Notes: generated by a model from the sequence alone, not told the origin. A stretch of 64,000 nt of DNA from Phoenicibacter congonensis (GCF_900169485.1 NZ_LT821227.1:1240001-1304000); one strand, 5' to 3'; shown: positions 48,965 to 58,363, counted from the stretch's first letter. Numbers and translations are program-made.

Positions 48965-49049
48965 TACAAGGAAATTACAGAAACAGGTGGTGGAATTTGA
49001 ACTAGAAAAAAGAACGAACGCTGATAATAAATCAGCGTTTTTAATTTTT
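48965..49049 (+). ncRNA. Short unit B with GGTGGTGG and terminator
   Basis: Downstream of a promoter-like repeat, AGGTGGTGG (48985-48993) is a nine-base perfect complement of CCACCACCT in the loop of element A. It is followed by a strong terminator: AACGCTGAT (49017-49025) and ATCAGCGTT (49031-49039) around AATAA, then TTTTTAATTTTT. It may be a small RNA that titrates A and C. A GTG-started 24-codon frame runs through the terminator and is unlikely to be coding. Confidence 0.4.
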
Positions 49050-49139
49050 AAAAGTCTCAAATAAAGCCACCAAAAAGATTAATTGAAGAGACGTGAGATA
49101 AGTTTCTTATTGTTTTGCTTAATCAATAGCTAAAGCAAA

Positions 49140-49281
49140 TGGGGTCGCGCTGATAGCGAAAAGAATAAATGAGACCCCAGGCAATGCCAATAACCTCGTC
49201 TAAATCTCCAGGCATTGTAAACATGATAAAAAAGGAGCTCTCCCTACCACCACCACCACCAAATAGGGAAGCTCCTCTTTT
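49140..49281 (+). ncRNA. Structured RNA element C with (ACC)5 loop, candidate small RNA
   Basis: TGGGGTC/GACCCCA (49140-49146, 49173-49179) encloses a small CGCT/AGCG hairpin. CAATGCC/GGCATTG (49182-49188, 49211-49217) follows with the 14-base segment shared with element A, and then GGAGCT-TCCCTA/TAGGGA-AGCTCC (49234-49246, 49264-49275) closes an (ACC)5 loop and ends in TCTTTTG. The pair A-T in the middle stem replaces G-C of element A. The last hairpin also has a T-tract on the minus strand (TTTTTT), so it may double as the terminator of the minus-strand operon. Confidence 0.5.
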
Positions 49282-49330
49282 GTTAATTTTATTTGAGCTT
49301 AAATTAATCTTTAACGAAAACTAGCAATAA

Positions 49331-50227
49331 CTAGAAATTAAGCGACAAATTTGCCGCAGTCAATTCAGCCCACGAGTATTGGCTCATATACTCTCCCCAA
49401 AATCCATCTCGCTCCGACTCGTCGCTAGCCAAAAAATTGTAATAGTCACAGTCAACATAATTGACGTCGACGGCAATGCTATTGTAACTTTTGATAATGC
49501 ACTCTCTTGCACCAACCGACTCAAAGGTCTTCATCAATGAAGAAATTATTGACTGAAGGTAACTTTGCCTTGTTGAATCATATGGCTTATCTTCAAATAA
49601 AACCGCAGCAAGTTCACGAATTGTGCAAGACGAACCACGCCGGTCAATCAAGTAGGCAAAAGCCTCTTTTGCAAGTCCCCTGCTAAATTTCAAAGGCTGT
49701 CCGTTGTAAAAAACTTCAAAATTGCCGAAACAACGAACTTCCAGTTTTTTTGCAGGCGCGTTTGACCCCAGCAATCTTTTGCAAACTCCAGTTTTTGGAT
49801 CACAGCTTCCATCTATGAATGCAACATTGCATTGCTCACGCTCTGCACACAAGGCACACAAATTTTTAACGGAATAGCGCAAGTTCTTTAATTCACATTT
49901 GATTTTTTCTACTGTGACAGGTTTTGTTACATAGCCAGAAGCTCGCAAATTCATAGCATCTGTTGCATAGTGTCCAAATCCTGTAACAAATATGATGTTC
50001 AAAAAAGGAAGTGTCGCCTTTAGCTTTTCAGCTAATTCTACGCCAGTCATCCCTCTCATTTCAACGTCAAGAAAAGCGATGTCAACTACTCCCCCATTAG
50101 CCACATATGCAAGAGCTTCTTTTGGCTTGCAAAAAGAATGCACATTGGCAGTATCCACAGCCGCTTTTACCGAATCCTCTAAAAGCTCAAGAGCAAGCAT
50201 CTCATCATCAACACAGAGAATTTCCAT
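49331..50227 (-). CDS. Response regulator with SARP-type DNA-binding domain
   Basis: The 298-residue protein has a receiver domain (1-118) with Asp7, Asp8, phosphoacceptor Asp54 (IAFLDVEMRG), Thr82 and Lys102. A linker holds cysteines 124, 127, 133, 142 and 149. The C-terminal part from about 163 (LEVRCFGNFEVFYNGQPLKF, KEAFAYLIDRRGSSCTIREL) is a winged-helix domain of the BTAD/SARP kind. It would activate or repress genes when phosphorylated by the kinase gene upstream, whose stop it overlaps in TAATG. Targets are unknown; the structured RNA region follows it. Confidence 0.88.
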   Translation of the reverse strand: MEILCVDDEMLALELLEDSVKAAVDTANVHSFCKPKEALAYVANGGVVDIAFLDVEMRGMTGVELAEKLKATLPFLNIIFVTGFGHYATDAMNLRASGYVTKPVTVEKIKCELKNLRYSVKNLCALCAEREQCNVAFIDGSCDPKTGVCKRLLGSNAPAKKLEVRCFGNFEVFYNGQPLKFSRGLAKEAFAYLIDRRGSSCTIRELAAVLFEDKPYDSTRQSYLQSIISSLMKTFESVGARECIIKSYNSIAVDVNYVDCDYYNFLASDESERDGFWGEYMSQYSWAELTAANLSLNF

Positions 50228-52077
50228 TAATTAAACTCCTCTTCCAAGCCGATGGGCAAGCGAATTGTAACAGTGCATCCTTTTCCATGAGAGCTATCAA
50301 TTGAAAATTCTGCTCCAGGGAAGGCTCCAATTCGCTTTCGCGAGTTCTCAATCCCAAAGTGAGTCTTCCCAACTTCTGGACTTTTTTTGGGATTAAAACC
50401 AGGTCCGTTATCCTTAATTTTTACAACCGCAAAATTTCCTTCTTTGATTGCTGAAAGAATAACTGTGCCTCCTTCCTCAAGCGCACATGCACCATAACGA
50501 ACGGCGTTTTCCACCATTGCTTGTATGCAGAGCGGTGGAACATAGAAATCATCAAAAGATATTACTTCTTTGAAAGCAAGGTCGTCGCCAAATCTCATCT
50601 TTTCAAGTGCCATGAAATGACGAATGTGCTCTAGCTCCTTTTTAAATGGAATTAGACGAGCCTGTGACAAAACGTCCATGTTTTCCCGCATATAATCAGC
50701 AAAAGTTAGGACTTGCGCTTTTGCCTGCTTTGGGTCTTTGTCGCAAAGGCGGGCGATCGAAGCCAAAACGTTATACAAGAAATGTGGCTGTATTTGGCTC
50801 AACATAACTTGTGTTCGAGCTTGCACTAAATTCGCACGCAAGCGTTCAGCCTTTTCCCCTTGAAGCAATTTTTCGTTTGCCTCAACAATGAGCAGGCGCA
50901 GTTGTGATATGCCAAACACCAAAAGTCCAATTTCAAACAAAATGACCCAGAACGTTCCTGATATCACATAATGAACCATCTCAAATAAAGCCATGATTGA
51001 CACACCACATGCGAAAGGAACGAAAAGAAGGTTCTCGCGCCAGTAACGACTTCTCATTTCAATTAAAACGAGCACAATGAGCACAATTATCCCAGCGATA
51101 GCTATTGGAGCAGCAATTTGGACGCACTCTTTTAAACCAAAGACTCCCGCTGCAGCTAAAATCAAAGAAAAGCCAGCACACACTATCAAGGCTCCAAAGA
51201 TTAAAGAACCCACAGTTTGTGATTTGGAGCTCGTTAGAAGTGAGCGCAAATAATCAACAATAGAGACAACAATTAGCAATTGAGAAGCATAGTCGATCCA
51301 ATTGACAACCTGAACTTCAGAAAAAATCAAACAAGTGTAGTGATAATCAATCAAGCAACAGATTGCGCCTGCGATGAGAAGAGTCCCAGTCGAAAAATAA
51401 TGCGGCGAAATCTCTTTTTTTGTTGCCCTCAAAAGAAAAAGTGTGAATGCATAAAATAATCCAATTAGCAAAATTATTAGACCTAAAATAATGTTTACAG
51501 AATGCTTAACAAGCTGCTTCTGTAACAAATTTATGCCGTCTTCTGAGTAGAGACTAGAGCAAAAATCGTCTAAATCTTGGGCAGCGTTGGGCCCCGAAAC
51601 AGTTACTTCAATGGAAGTGTGTGGTTCGCACAAAAAACGATTCCATCCATAGCCATAGTAATGTTGAAGGCGTTTATGTTCTGAGGCATTTCTCTCAAAA
51701 ATTATGGAATCGTCTTCAAGATTTTTAATTGTTATGTTGTCTGCATTAGAGTAAAAATAAAGTTCATGAATTTCAATTTCAAGCACTTCAGCAGATAAAG
51801 TAATCCTTGAGTCACCATCTTTTACTAAAGGCCCTAAAAAATTCTCAAGATCACTGTGATTAGAAACTTCATTCCACTCACCGTCGTCAACTTTCACAGC
51901 TTTCTTTTGAAAGAATTCCTCTACTGGAGTTGAACGATCACGAATGTCGCCATTGTGAACAAGGCTTTTATTTGTAATCGAAAAAAACCCAAGATAAATC
52001 GTGACGACACTAATTGCCGCGATTGCAAAGAGTCGCCACGCAAAATTCCCTTTATTTTCTAAAAACCTTTTTTTCAA
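50227..52077 (-). CDS. LytS/7TMR-DISM-type sensor histidine kinase
   Basis: The 616-residue protein has an N-terminal membrane anchor, an extracellular domain (about 35-180), seven membrane segments (about 190-400) and a cytoplasmic PF06580-type kinase: SQIQPHFLYNVLASIARLCD with phosphoacceptor His432, then AMVENAVRYG (N box) and KDNGPGFN (G box). The start is TTG behind GAGGTG. The extracellular domain resembles the 7TMR-DISM sensory part, suggesting a small ligand or carbohydrate. It is cotranscribed with the response regulator and two upstream genes. Confidence 0.87.
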   Translation of the reverse strand: MKKRFLENKGNFAWRLFAIAAISVVTIYLGFFSITNKSLVHNGDIRDRSTPVEEFFQKKAVKVDDGEWNEVSNHSDLENFLGPLVKDGDSRITLSAEVLEIEIHELYFYSNADNITIKNLEDDSIIFERNASEHKRLQHYYGYGWNRFLCEPHTSIEVTVSGPNAAQDLDDFCSSLYSEDGINLLQKQLVKHSVNIILGLIILLIGLFYAFTLFLLRATKKEISPHYFSTGTLLIAGAICCLIDYHYTCLIFSEVQVVNWIDYASQLLIVVSIVDYLRSLLTSSKSQTVGSLIFGALIVCAGFSLILAAAGVFGLKECVQIAAPIAIAGIIVLIVLVLIEMRSRYWRENLLFVPFACGVSIMALFEMVHYVISGTFWVILFEIGLLVFGISQLRLLIVEANEKLLQGEKAERLRANLVQARTQVMLSQIQPHFLYNVLASIARLCDKDPKQAKAQVLTFADYMRENMDVLSQARLIPFKKELEHIRHFMALEKMRFGDDLAFKEVISFDDFYVPPLCIQAMVENAVRYGACALEEGGTVILSAIKEGNFAVVKIKDNGPGFNPKKSPEVGKTHFGIENSRKRIGAFPGAEFSIDSSHGKGCTVTIRLPIGLEEEFN

Positions 52078-52114
52078 TCCACCTCAAAAAATGCTTTAGA
52101 AAGCCCGCGCTAGA

Positions 52115-54004
52115 TTACCTCTTGATAGCATATGCCTCAAGGCTTCCACCGTCAGCTCGCACATAATCAAACGTAATTGTGTCACCTTCTTTGTAGCGAA
52201 CAATATCAAGCATGTTTGGCATTTTAAAGTCGTAAAGACTACTGTCGCCTTCAAGCATTACATAAAAATGAGTGTTCCCGTCAAGAACTACCTGACTAAG
52301 AAGAGAAATTATTCCACTAGCCTCCGTCACATTAGCAGGCTTGTTTTCCTCTGAAACAAGGCCATTGGTTGCTAATAGCGCTTCATAGGCTTGCTGTGTT
52401 TGGGCAACGGTGTCACCAACAGCAACATTTTGATACCGCTGGATGTCGACCATGGCAAACTTTTTAACAAGGCCAGCGCTGTCCTTTAGCGCCATGAAAT
52501 AGGTTGGCTGATTAGCCACATTAATCAAGAGTGGGAATGTGGCGGAATACCTTAGGTTTTGAACCTGACCTTCAGCTGATCCCATTGCCGATTCTTCAGT
52601 TGCGCCACTAACAGAATAAAAATGCGACTCTTGCGTGCGCTGATTCATCAACACAAAACCAATGATTGAGTCGTCGGAAGTGGCCGAAGTTACGCCCGTA
52701 TACACCCAAACATCGTCATCTTTAGCGATGTAGTTATAGCCAAGAATACTGCCTGACCCTGGTGTGGTTTTAACAACACCTTCTTGTCCCAAGAACGAAT
52801 TGAGCCATCCGTTGTGATATTTTCCATACCAGTTATATTGTTCAATCAACAAATTTGCCGGAAAGCAGCGATCCACCCATTCTGGGACATCTTCAATGGC
52901 TAGACTTTGAGTCTCACCAGTTGTTGCATCGCAAATTACAACGCGGTAGATTGTGTAGCCACCAAACAGACCAATCGTGTATTTTCTAACAGGGCAAATC
53001 CAGTATGGATGTCCACTCTCATCAATTTCAAAACTTTTTTCATCAAAAATGTATGTCGGATATTTCAACTGAACATAACGATCAATGTTTCTTTCTAGTG
53101 GTTCACTTGTTGAATAATACATCGGAGTGTCACCTAAACGAACAATGTCAGCTTCTTGTGTTGTCATGTCAACAAGTGCATATGCAGGCAGTCCTTTATC
53201 TTTGTTCGTAAACCATTTGAACAAATCGGCATAATTTAAAGGAGAGACTCGAACTGGTTTTCCCTGATAGTTAATTTGAGAGTAGAGATCTGAAATTTCA
53301 AACTGAGAAACATATTCCGATATTGTTCCCATTTCACGATTGCCAAGAAGAATCGCTGAATCCCTGTCGATGACTGGAATCTGGTTGTAGTCAACCTCTT
53401 TAATGTCTTCTTTGAACTCGAGCGTGTCAGTGGTAATAACTTTAGAATATCTCTCCGCATTCCCAGGAACAATTGATAACGAAAAAAGTTGACCCAAAAA
53501 ATATGCGATAACGATGAGAATTGGTATCCACATCAATTTTTTGAATCTCTTTTCCTTTGATGGGCTCGGTTCTATTTTTCCGCGTCCATGTTTGTAGGCT
53601 TGCACACGTGAAGAAAAGAAAAGCCAAAGCGGCAATGCAACAAACACAAGAATAAACATCCAAACATCAACAGAATGAATGCTGAGCGCAGGATGAAACC
53701 ACCAATAGGCCGCGCCCAAAATCAAAACAAGCGCGACTATGAGACTAATTTTGCCTTTGTTAGTTTTTGGTCCGTTGAATGAAACGTTAAGAATGTTGGA
53801 GCGTCCGCCACCGTTGCCACCGTGGCCTCCAAAACCGCCACCGCTGTGGCTTTGTTCTGAGCCACCTTGACTTGTAGAGGAATCGTGCGAATTGCTATCT
53901 CGCGAAGAATCGCTAGACGAGCGACCAAATTCTTCACCGATTTTAACGTTACTTTGAGCTAAAGCATCTAAAAGCATGTCTAACCCTGATTTTTTGTTTG
54001 GCAT
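52115..54004 (-). CDS. Membrane protein with large extracytoplasmic domain
   Basis: The 629-residue protein has a glycine/serine-rich cytoplasmic N-terminus (1-80), three membrane segments (about 87-195) and a long outside domain (200-629) with no motif I can name. Sequences such as YNYIAKDDDVWVYTGVTSAT suggest a beta-rich fold. I do not recognise a family beyond its resemblance to uncharacterised proteins of gut actinobacteria. It sits 37 bases before the kinase and may be part of the signal chain, for example as a co-sensor. Confidence 0.55.
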   Translation of the reverse strand: MPNKKSGLDMLLDALAQSNVKIGEEFGRSSSDSSRDSNSHDSSTSQGGSEQSHSGGGFGGHGGNGGGRSNILNVSFNGPKTNKGKISLIVALVLILGAAYWWFHPALSIHSVDVWMFILVFVALPLWLFFSSRVQAYKHGRGKIEPSPSKEKRFKKLMWIPILIVIAYFLGQLFSLSIVPGNAERYSKVITTDTLEFKEDIKEVDYNQIPVIDRDSAILLGNREMGTISEYVSQFEISDLYSQINYQGKPVRVSPLNYADLFKWFTNKDKGLPAYALVDMTTQEADIVRLGDTPMYYSTSEPLERNIDRYVQLKYPTYIFDEKSFEIDESGHPYWICPVRKYTIGLFGGYTIYRVVICDATTGETQSLAIEDVPEWVDRCFPANLLIEQYNWYGKYHNGWLNSFLGQEGVVKTTPGSGSILGYNYIAKDDDVWVYTGVTSATSDDSIIGFVLMNQRTQESHFYSVSGATEESAMGSAEGQVQNLRYSATFPLLINVANQPTYFMALKDSAGLVKKFAMVDIQRYQNVAVGDTVAQTQQAYEALLATNGLVSEENKPANVTEASGIISLLSQVVLDGNTHFYVMLEGDSSLYDFKMPNMLDIVRYKEGDTITFDYVRADGGSLEAYAIKR

Positions 54005-54030
54005 GCTGGTCCTTTCTCTCGTTAAAGAAG

Positions 54031-54678
54031 TTATTTCTTTTTTGATTTTTTCTTACAGTTGTCAATGATTGCTGTGCTTTTGGCAAACAAATTCCCAGTC
54101 GAATTTTCTGCATCAAACTTCATCAATTCTGCAAGCTCGCCTGCGACTTCTGGGTCGATTTTTCCATCAGAAAACTCAACGAGAGAATTCAACATGTCGC
54201 CGAACTCGATGTCACCATGACAGCACTGAGTCGCTTCATCGATGAGAGGCCAAACCTCACGGCTACGAGCCTCAGTTGTGGCACCCAGTTTGCACAAAAA
54301 AACAAACGCAGCCAAGCGCAAAGAGCCAGAGTTCTCATCAAAAAGGGCTGTTTCTGCGGCTTCGATGCAATCCATGCATTCTTTTGCATGCCCATCAACA
54401 AGAAGCGTCAACGTTTGTAACACTTCCCAGCGCGTTTGGCTCTCCGGACGATTGAGTCCATCAACAATATCTTCAGCATAAGGTTCAATTTTTGAAAGAT
54501 CTCTATTTGCTACTTCAAAAACAATAGTTGAAGAAATTTGACGTCCTCGTCTTGTTGGGCCTGCAAGATTTTGGATGTGCTTTGACAACTCTTCATCATT
54601 TTTCATTGCAGATTCAATTAGAGGTGCAATATCTACTTTTTCAGGAATTTTCCTTGTTCTTGGCACAAATACCCCCAC
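54031..54678 (-). CDS. HEAT-repeat-like helical protein
   Basis: The 215-residue product has no membrane segment and is all-helical, with repeat-like units such as NRPESQTRWEVLQTLTLLVD and SGSLRLAAFVFLCKLGATTE that resemble HEAT repeats. It ends in a lysine run (KKKSKKK). Such proteins usually act as scaffolds. It is the first gene of the four-gene operon with the membrane protein, kinase and regulator, 26 bases before the next gene. Confidence 0.6.
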   Translation of the reverse strand: MGVFVPRTRKIPEKVDIAPLIESAMKNDEELSKHIQNLAGPTRRGRQISSTIVFEVANRDLSKIEPYAEDIVDGLNRPESQTRWEVLQTLTLLVDGHAKECMDCIEAAETALFDENSGSLRLAAFVFLCKLGATTEARSREVWPLIDEATQCCHGDIEFGDMLNSLVEFSDGKIDPEVAGELAELMKFDAENSTGNLFAKSTAIIDNCKKKSKKK

Positions 54679-54832
54679 TATAACTAAAATAACTACTCCA
54701 TTATATCAGTCAGACAAAAAGCAACCTAATGGGCAATGTTTCCCTAATTTGCACAAAGCGGCGGTACTCGCAGAATTTAAGTGTCCTCTCCTATAATTTT
54801 TTGTATGGATTAAACACTTAAAGAGGAGAGAC

Positions 54833-55741
54833 ATGCAAGCAGCTTTAATAGATTGCCACACGCACACTTTCTTTTCTGATGGAGAATCATCTTTTGAAGA
54901 AAACTTGCAAGCAGCTGCCAACCAAGGTTGCAAAGTTTTAGTGTCAAGCGACCATCTCACCCTGCCTGCCAGCATGGATCCTAACCAAGAATGCCAAGTT
55001 CCTTATTCAAAGCTTGAAGAGCACAGGTGCAGTTTTAAACAAGCTAAAGAGCAAGCTAAAAGTTTTGCTCCGAATGTTGAGTTCATATTTGGATTTGAAT
55101 GCGATTGGTATCCAGGATGCGAAAAAAACATAGATGACTGGGCAAGAAAAGCACAAGTAAAACTAGGAAGTGTTCATTGGATTGGTGATGCGGGAACTCG
55201 TAATGAGATTGAAATTGCTGCAGGTGAGCCAGGCAGCAAAAATGTGGCACCAGCCGATGCTCCCCTCACAGGAAACGGCTGGATTGATTACTCACAAGAT
55301 TTACACGTGTGGGACGAACTGGGACCCAATGAAGTGTGGAGAAAGTATGTGAGTGCTTGGTGCGCTGCTTGCGAGAGTCCTGCCAATTTCGACATAATGT
55401 CACATCCTGACTTGCCAATGAGATTCTCTAAAACATATGCACCACCATCCAACCTATCACAACTGTGGAGTCAAATGGCAGAATGCGCGAGATACACAAA
55501 TCGCCGAATCGAAATATCTTCCGCTTCATTTCGAGCAGGGCTATGTGATTTTTATCCTGCAAAAGGGCTTTTAGAAAACTTCTTTCAAGCAGGCGTGAAA
55601 ATCACATTTGGATCAGATGCTCACAATGCAAGATTTATCTGTGACGGCATAAGAAAAGCCCAAAAACATGCGTGGGAGATTGGCTATAGACGATTTGATG
55701 TCCCCAGAGCCGACGGCTCATGGGAATCGTGGGAACTATAA
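54833..55741 (+). CDS. hisK: Histidinol-phosphatase, PHP type
   Basis: The 302-residue protein has the PHP fold: DCHTHTFFSDGESSFEENLQ near the start, SSDHLTLPAS, a GFECDWYPGCEKNIDDWARK segment and ITFGSDAHNARF near the end, with metal-binding His and Asp residues. It dephosphorylates histidinol phosphate. It is on the opposite strand to the other his genes and transcribed separately. Confidence 0.88.
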   Translation: MQAALIDCHTHTFFSDGESSFEENLQAAANQGCKVLVSSDHLTLPASMDPNQECQVPYSKLEEHRCSFKQAKEQAKSFAPNVEFIFGFECDWYPGCEKNIDDWARKAQVKLGSVHWIGDAGTRNEIEIAAGEPGSKNVAPADAPLTGNGWIDYSQDLHVWDELGPNEVWRKYVSAWCAACESPANFDIMSHPDLPMRFSKTYAPPSNLSQLWSQMAECARYTNRRIEISSASFRAGLCDFYPAKGLLENFFQAGVKITFGSDAHNARFICDGIRKAQKHAWEIGYRRFDVPRADGSWESWEL

Positions 55742-55849
55742 AACAACCATTAGCTCCACAAAAACTATGTCGAACTCTGCAAGCGTCAGACATAAACAGC
55801 AGGAATGTTAACCAACGGCAGAAGGACGACCTTAAGCAAATATTAAATG

Positions 55850-56167
55850 CTATTTTCGACGTGCGTTTAGCTCACCAGCAAGTTCATTAAGCGTAACGCC
55901 ATATCTCTCGAGTACAACAAGCAAATGATAGACTAAATCTCCTGCCTCATAACGAATGTGAGCATGGTCGTTATCTTTGCAGGCCATGATAACTTCACTT
56001 GCCTCCTCGGCAATTTTTTTTAATAGCTCATCTTCAACGTCGGTCAAAAGACGAGCTGTGTAACTCTCTTCTGGAGATGCATCTCTCCTTGAATGAATCA
56101 CTTGAGAAAGAGATTCGAGAGTGTCACCAATGTTTCCATCCACAACGTTTTCAGTTCTAACTCCCAT
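55850..56167 (-). CDS. hisE: Phosphoribosyl-ATP diphosphatase
   Basis: The 105-residue protein has the MazG-like EEASEVIMACKDNDHAHIRY, AGDLVYHLLVVL core. ATG at 56167 follows AAGGAG at good spacing and is preferred over the GTG two codons upstream. It removes pyrophosphate in the second step of histidine synthesis. Confidence 0.95.
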   Translation of the reverse strand: MGVRTENVVDGNIGDTLESLSQVIHSRRDASPEESYTARLLTDVEDELLKKIAEEASEVIMACKDNDHAHIRYEAGDLVYHLLVVLERYGVTLNELAGELNARRK

Positions 56168-56176
56168 AATCACTCC

Positions 56177-56518
56177 TTAAACTAATTTATTAAAAAAACA
56201 AGTTCTGCTTCCTGTGTGACAAGCTGGGCCTGGAGAATCAACTTTTGCGAGAAGAGTGTCATTGTCGCAATCAGAATACAACTCAAAAACGTGCTGGATA
56301 TTACCGCTTATTGCCCCTTTATTCCAAAGTTCATGCCTGCTGCGGCTCCAAAACCAAGTAGTCTTCGTCTCGACTGTGAGTTTAATGGACTCACGATTCA
56401 TCCACGCAACCATTAAAACTTCTCCTGTGTCATGCTGCTGAACCACACAAGGAATTAGACCATTTTCATCAAACTTTAGGCCCTCAATCAACTCTTCAAT
56501 ATTTTCTACATAACTCAT
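56177..56518 (-). CDS. hisI: Phosphoribosyl-AMP cyclohydrolase
   Basis: The 113-residue protein contains EVLMVAWMNRESIKLTVETK and the metal-binding DCDNDTLLAKVDSPGPACHT, then GSRTCF, the HisI signature. It is separate from HisE and nine bases upstream of it. A 213-base gap to hisF upstream holds nothing I can name. Confidence 0.95.
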   Translation of the reverse strand: MSYVENIEELIEGLKFDENGLIPCVVQQHDTGEVLMVAWMNRESIKLTVETKTTWFWSRSRHELWNKGAISGNIQHVFELYSDCDNDTLLAKVDSPGPACHTGSRTCFFNKLV

Positions 56519-56731
56519 AGCTCTATCTTCTTTTTTAGCATCACTTCAATTTATTCAAAACAACAGCTTACAAACGTCCGCACAAACGATATAGTCGACA
56601 TCCTCAAAAATTCTAAAAGTCCAAACATCGCCAGTGTTGAGAATCCAAAGCTAACACCAAACTACCTCTAACAGTTCCAAAACTCTTACACCCTTTAGCT
56701 GTTAACTATACAGACAAACCACCGCACGCAA

Positions 56732-57514
56732 TTAAAAGTCAAGCCTTACAGGAATGCCTTGACTTGCCATATATTCCTTCACCTGGCGGATGCTAAATTC
56801 CCCAAAGTGAAAAACGCTAGCTGCCAAAACTGCATCTGCCTCACCTTCAACAACGCCTTGAACGAAATGCTCAAGAGTGCCAACACCTCCAGAAGCAATT
56901 ACCGGAATTGGCACCGCTCTCGCGACAGCTCTGGTGAGAGCTATGTCAAAACCCGACTTCGTTCCGTCGCAATCCATGCTTGTGAGCAGAATTTCTCCAG
57001 CTCCCCGATTAGAAGCTTCAATTGCCCATTCGACAGCATCAATTCCAGTTCCGCATCTGCCACCGGCTGTAAAAACTTCCCACTTGTCAGCGCCTGGGGC
57101 CCCAGGTTTTCCAACTCGCTTCGCATCAATGGCACAAATTACTGCTTGGCTTCCAAACGCATTTGCAGAATCTGTTATCAATGATGGGTCTTTGACGGCT
57201 GCAGAGTTTAAAGAAACTTTATCAGCGCCAGCTGCAACCATCGCACGCATGCCTGCTAGGTCTCGAAACCCACCACCAACGGTGTAGGGAATTGATAACT
57301 CACTGGCTGCCTTGCTTGCCATGTCTATCGTGGTATCCCTGCAATCACTCGTTGCAGTTATGTCAAGAAAAACAACCTCGTCGGCTCCCTCTTTGTCATA
57401 GGCTGCCGCCAACTCAACAGGGTCACCAGCGTCCCGCAACGAAACAAAGTTAACGCCTTTAACAACGCGACCATCCTTGACATCAAGGCACGGAATTACT
57501 CGTTTAGTTAACAT
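56732..57514 (-). CDS. hisF: Imidazole glycerol phosphate synthase cyclase subunit
   Basis: The barrel begins [20 protein letters not shown] and has [20 protein letters not shown] and [20 protein letters not shown], HisF signatures. A longer frame adds 13 residues but ATG at 57514 matches the family. It works with HisH. Confidence 0.96.
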   Translation of the reverse strand: MLTKRVIPCLDVKDGRVVKGVNFVSLRDAGDPVELAAAYDKEGADEVVFLDITATSDCRDTTIDMASKAASELSIPYTVGGGFRDLAGMRAMVAAGADKVSLNSAAVKDPSLITDSANAFGSQAVICAIDAKRVGKPGAPGADKWEVFTAGGRCGTGIDAVEWAIEASNRGAGEILLTSMDCDGTKSGFDIALTRAVARAVPIPVIASGGVGTLEHFVQGVVEGEADAVLAASVFHFGEFSIRQVKEYMASQGIPVRLDF

Positions 57515-57619
57515 ATGCAAACTCCATTGTGAAGAAAGTTTTAACAAACCCATTCTCTAGCTTGACAACTTCCGAAAAGTCTGAACCAAAAACAAAACTA
57601 TTTGCAAGCTGAGAGATCA

Positions 57620-58363
57620 CTAGCAAGCACTTTCTGCCACAACGAGCGCATCTTTTAGAGTAAATGCACCTTCATAAAGTGCGCGTCCTATGATGCATCC
57701 TTCGAAAACCACATCGCCGGCACAGACAAGCGCCTTAATGTCATCAAGTGACGAAATCCCACCAGAAGCAACGACCGGAAATCCAGCAACACGAGAAATG
57801 TGCTCGTAGGTCGAAACGTCAATGCCCGTTTGCATGCCATCGCGTGAAATGTCGGTGAACACAAGATGCTTGAATCCAAGCGAAACAAGTGTTTCAACAA
57901 CGTCACCACTTGTCAAGTTAACGTTTTCTCTCCACCCATTTATTTTCACAAAACCTTGTTTTGAAGCAACGTCTGCAACGAGCAATTCTTTATATTCACT
58001 GGCTGCACGCTCAGCAAACTCAGGGTCTTTAATGAGAACTGTTCCAAGCGCAATTCGTTTTGCGCCGAAGCTAGCAAACTCATCGATTCTTTCCAACGAA
58101 CGCACTCCTCCCCCAACATCAATATTTAGACCACTTTCTTTGCAAAGTTTTTTAATAGCTTGGGTGTTTGCATTTCTGGCATATTCATCTTCTTCAAAAG
58201 CGGCAGACAAATCAACGACGTGCAACCATGTTGCACCTTGCTCCAAAAAACCTTTCGCAACATTCAGAGGGTCATCAGAATAAACTGTAACTTTTTTGCG
58301 ATCGCCCCTCTCAAGTCGAACAACTTTTCCACCAATGAGATCAATTGCAGGAAACACTATCAT
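57620..58363 (-). CDS. hisA: ProFAR isomerase
   Basis: The barrel begins MIVFPAIDLIGGKVVRLERG and contains GGGVRSLERIDEFASFGAKR and ASGGISSLDDIKALV. ATG at 58363 overlaps the hisH stop in TAATG and is preferred over a GTG two codons upstream. Confidence 0.96.
   Translation of the reverse strand: MIVFPAIDLIGGKVVRLERGDRKKVTVYSDDPLNVAKGFLEQGATWLHVVDLSAAFEEDEYARNANTQAIKKLCKESGLNIDVGGGVRSLERIDEFASFGAKRIALGTVLIKDPEFAERAASEYKELLVADVASKQGFVKINGWRENVNLTSGDVVETLVSLGFKHLVFTDISRDGMQTGIDVSTYEHISRVAGFPVVASGGISSLDDIKALVCAGDVVFEGCIIGRALYEGAFTLKDALVVAESAC

Noticed and set aside
48990-49064. A 24-codon gene with GTG start (MEFELEK...)
   Set aside because: It runs through the strong terminator of unit B and has no independent ribosome site.
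49122-49225. Minus-strand peptides beginning MPGDLD in elements A and C
   Set aside because: Both copies read ATG CCT GGA GAT TTR GAY with synonymous third-base changes only, but the reading stops after six shared codons and neither has a good ribosome site. Kept as a weak alternative.
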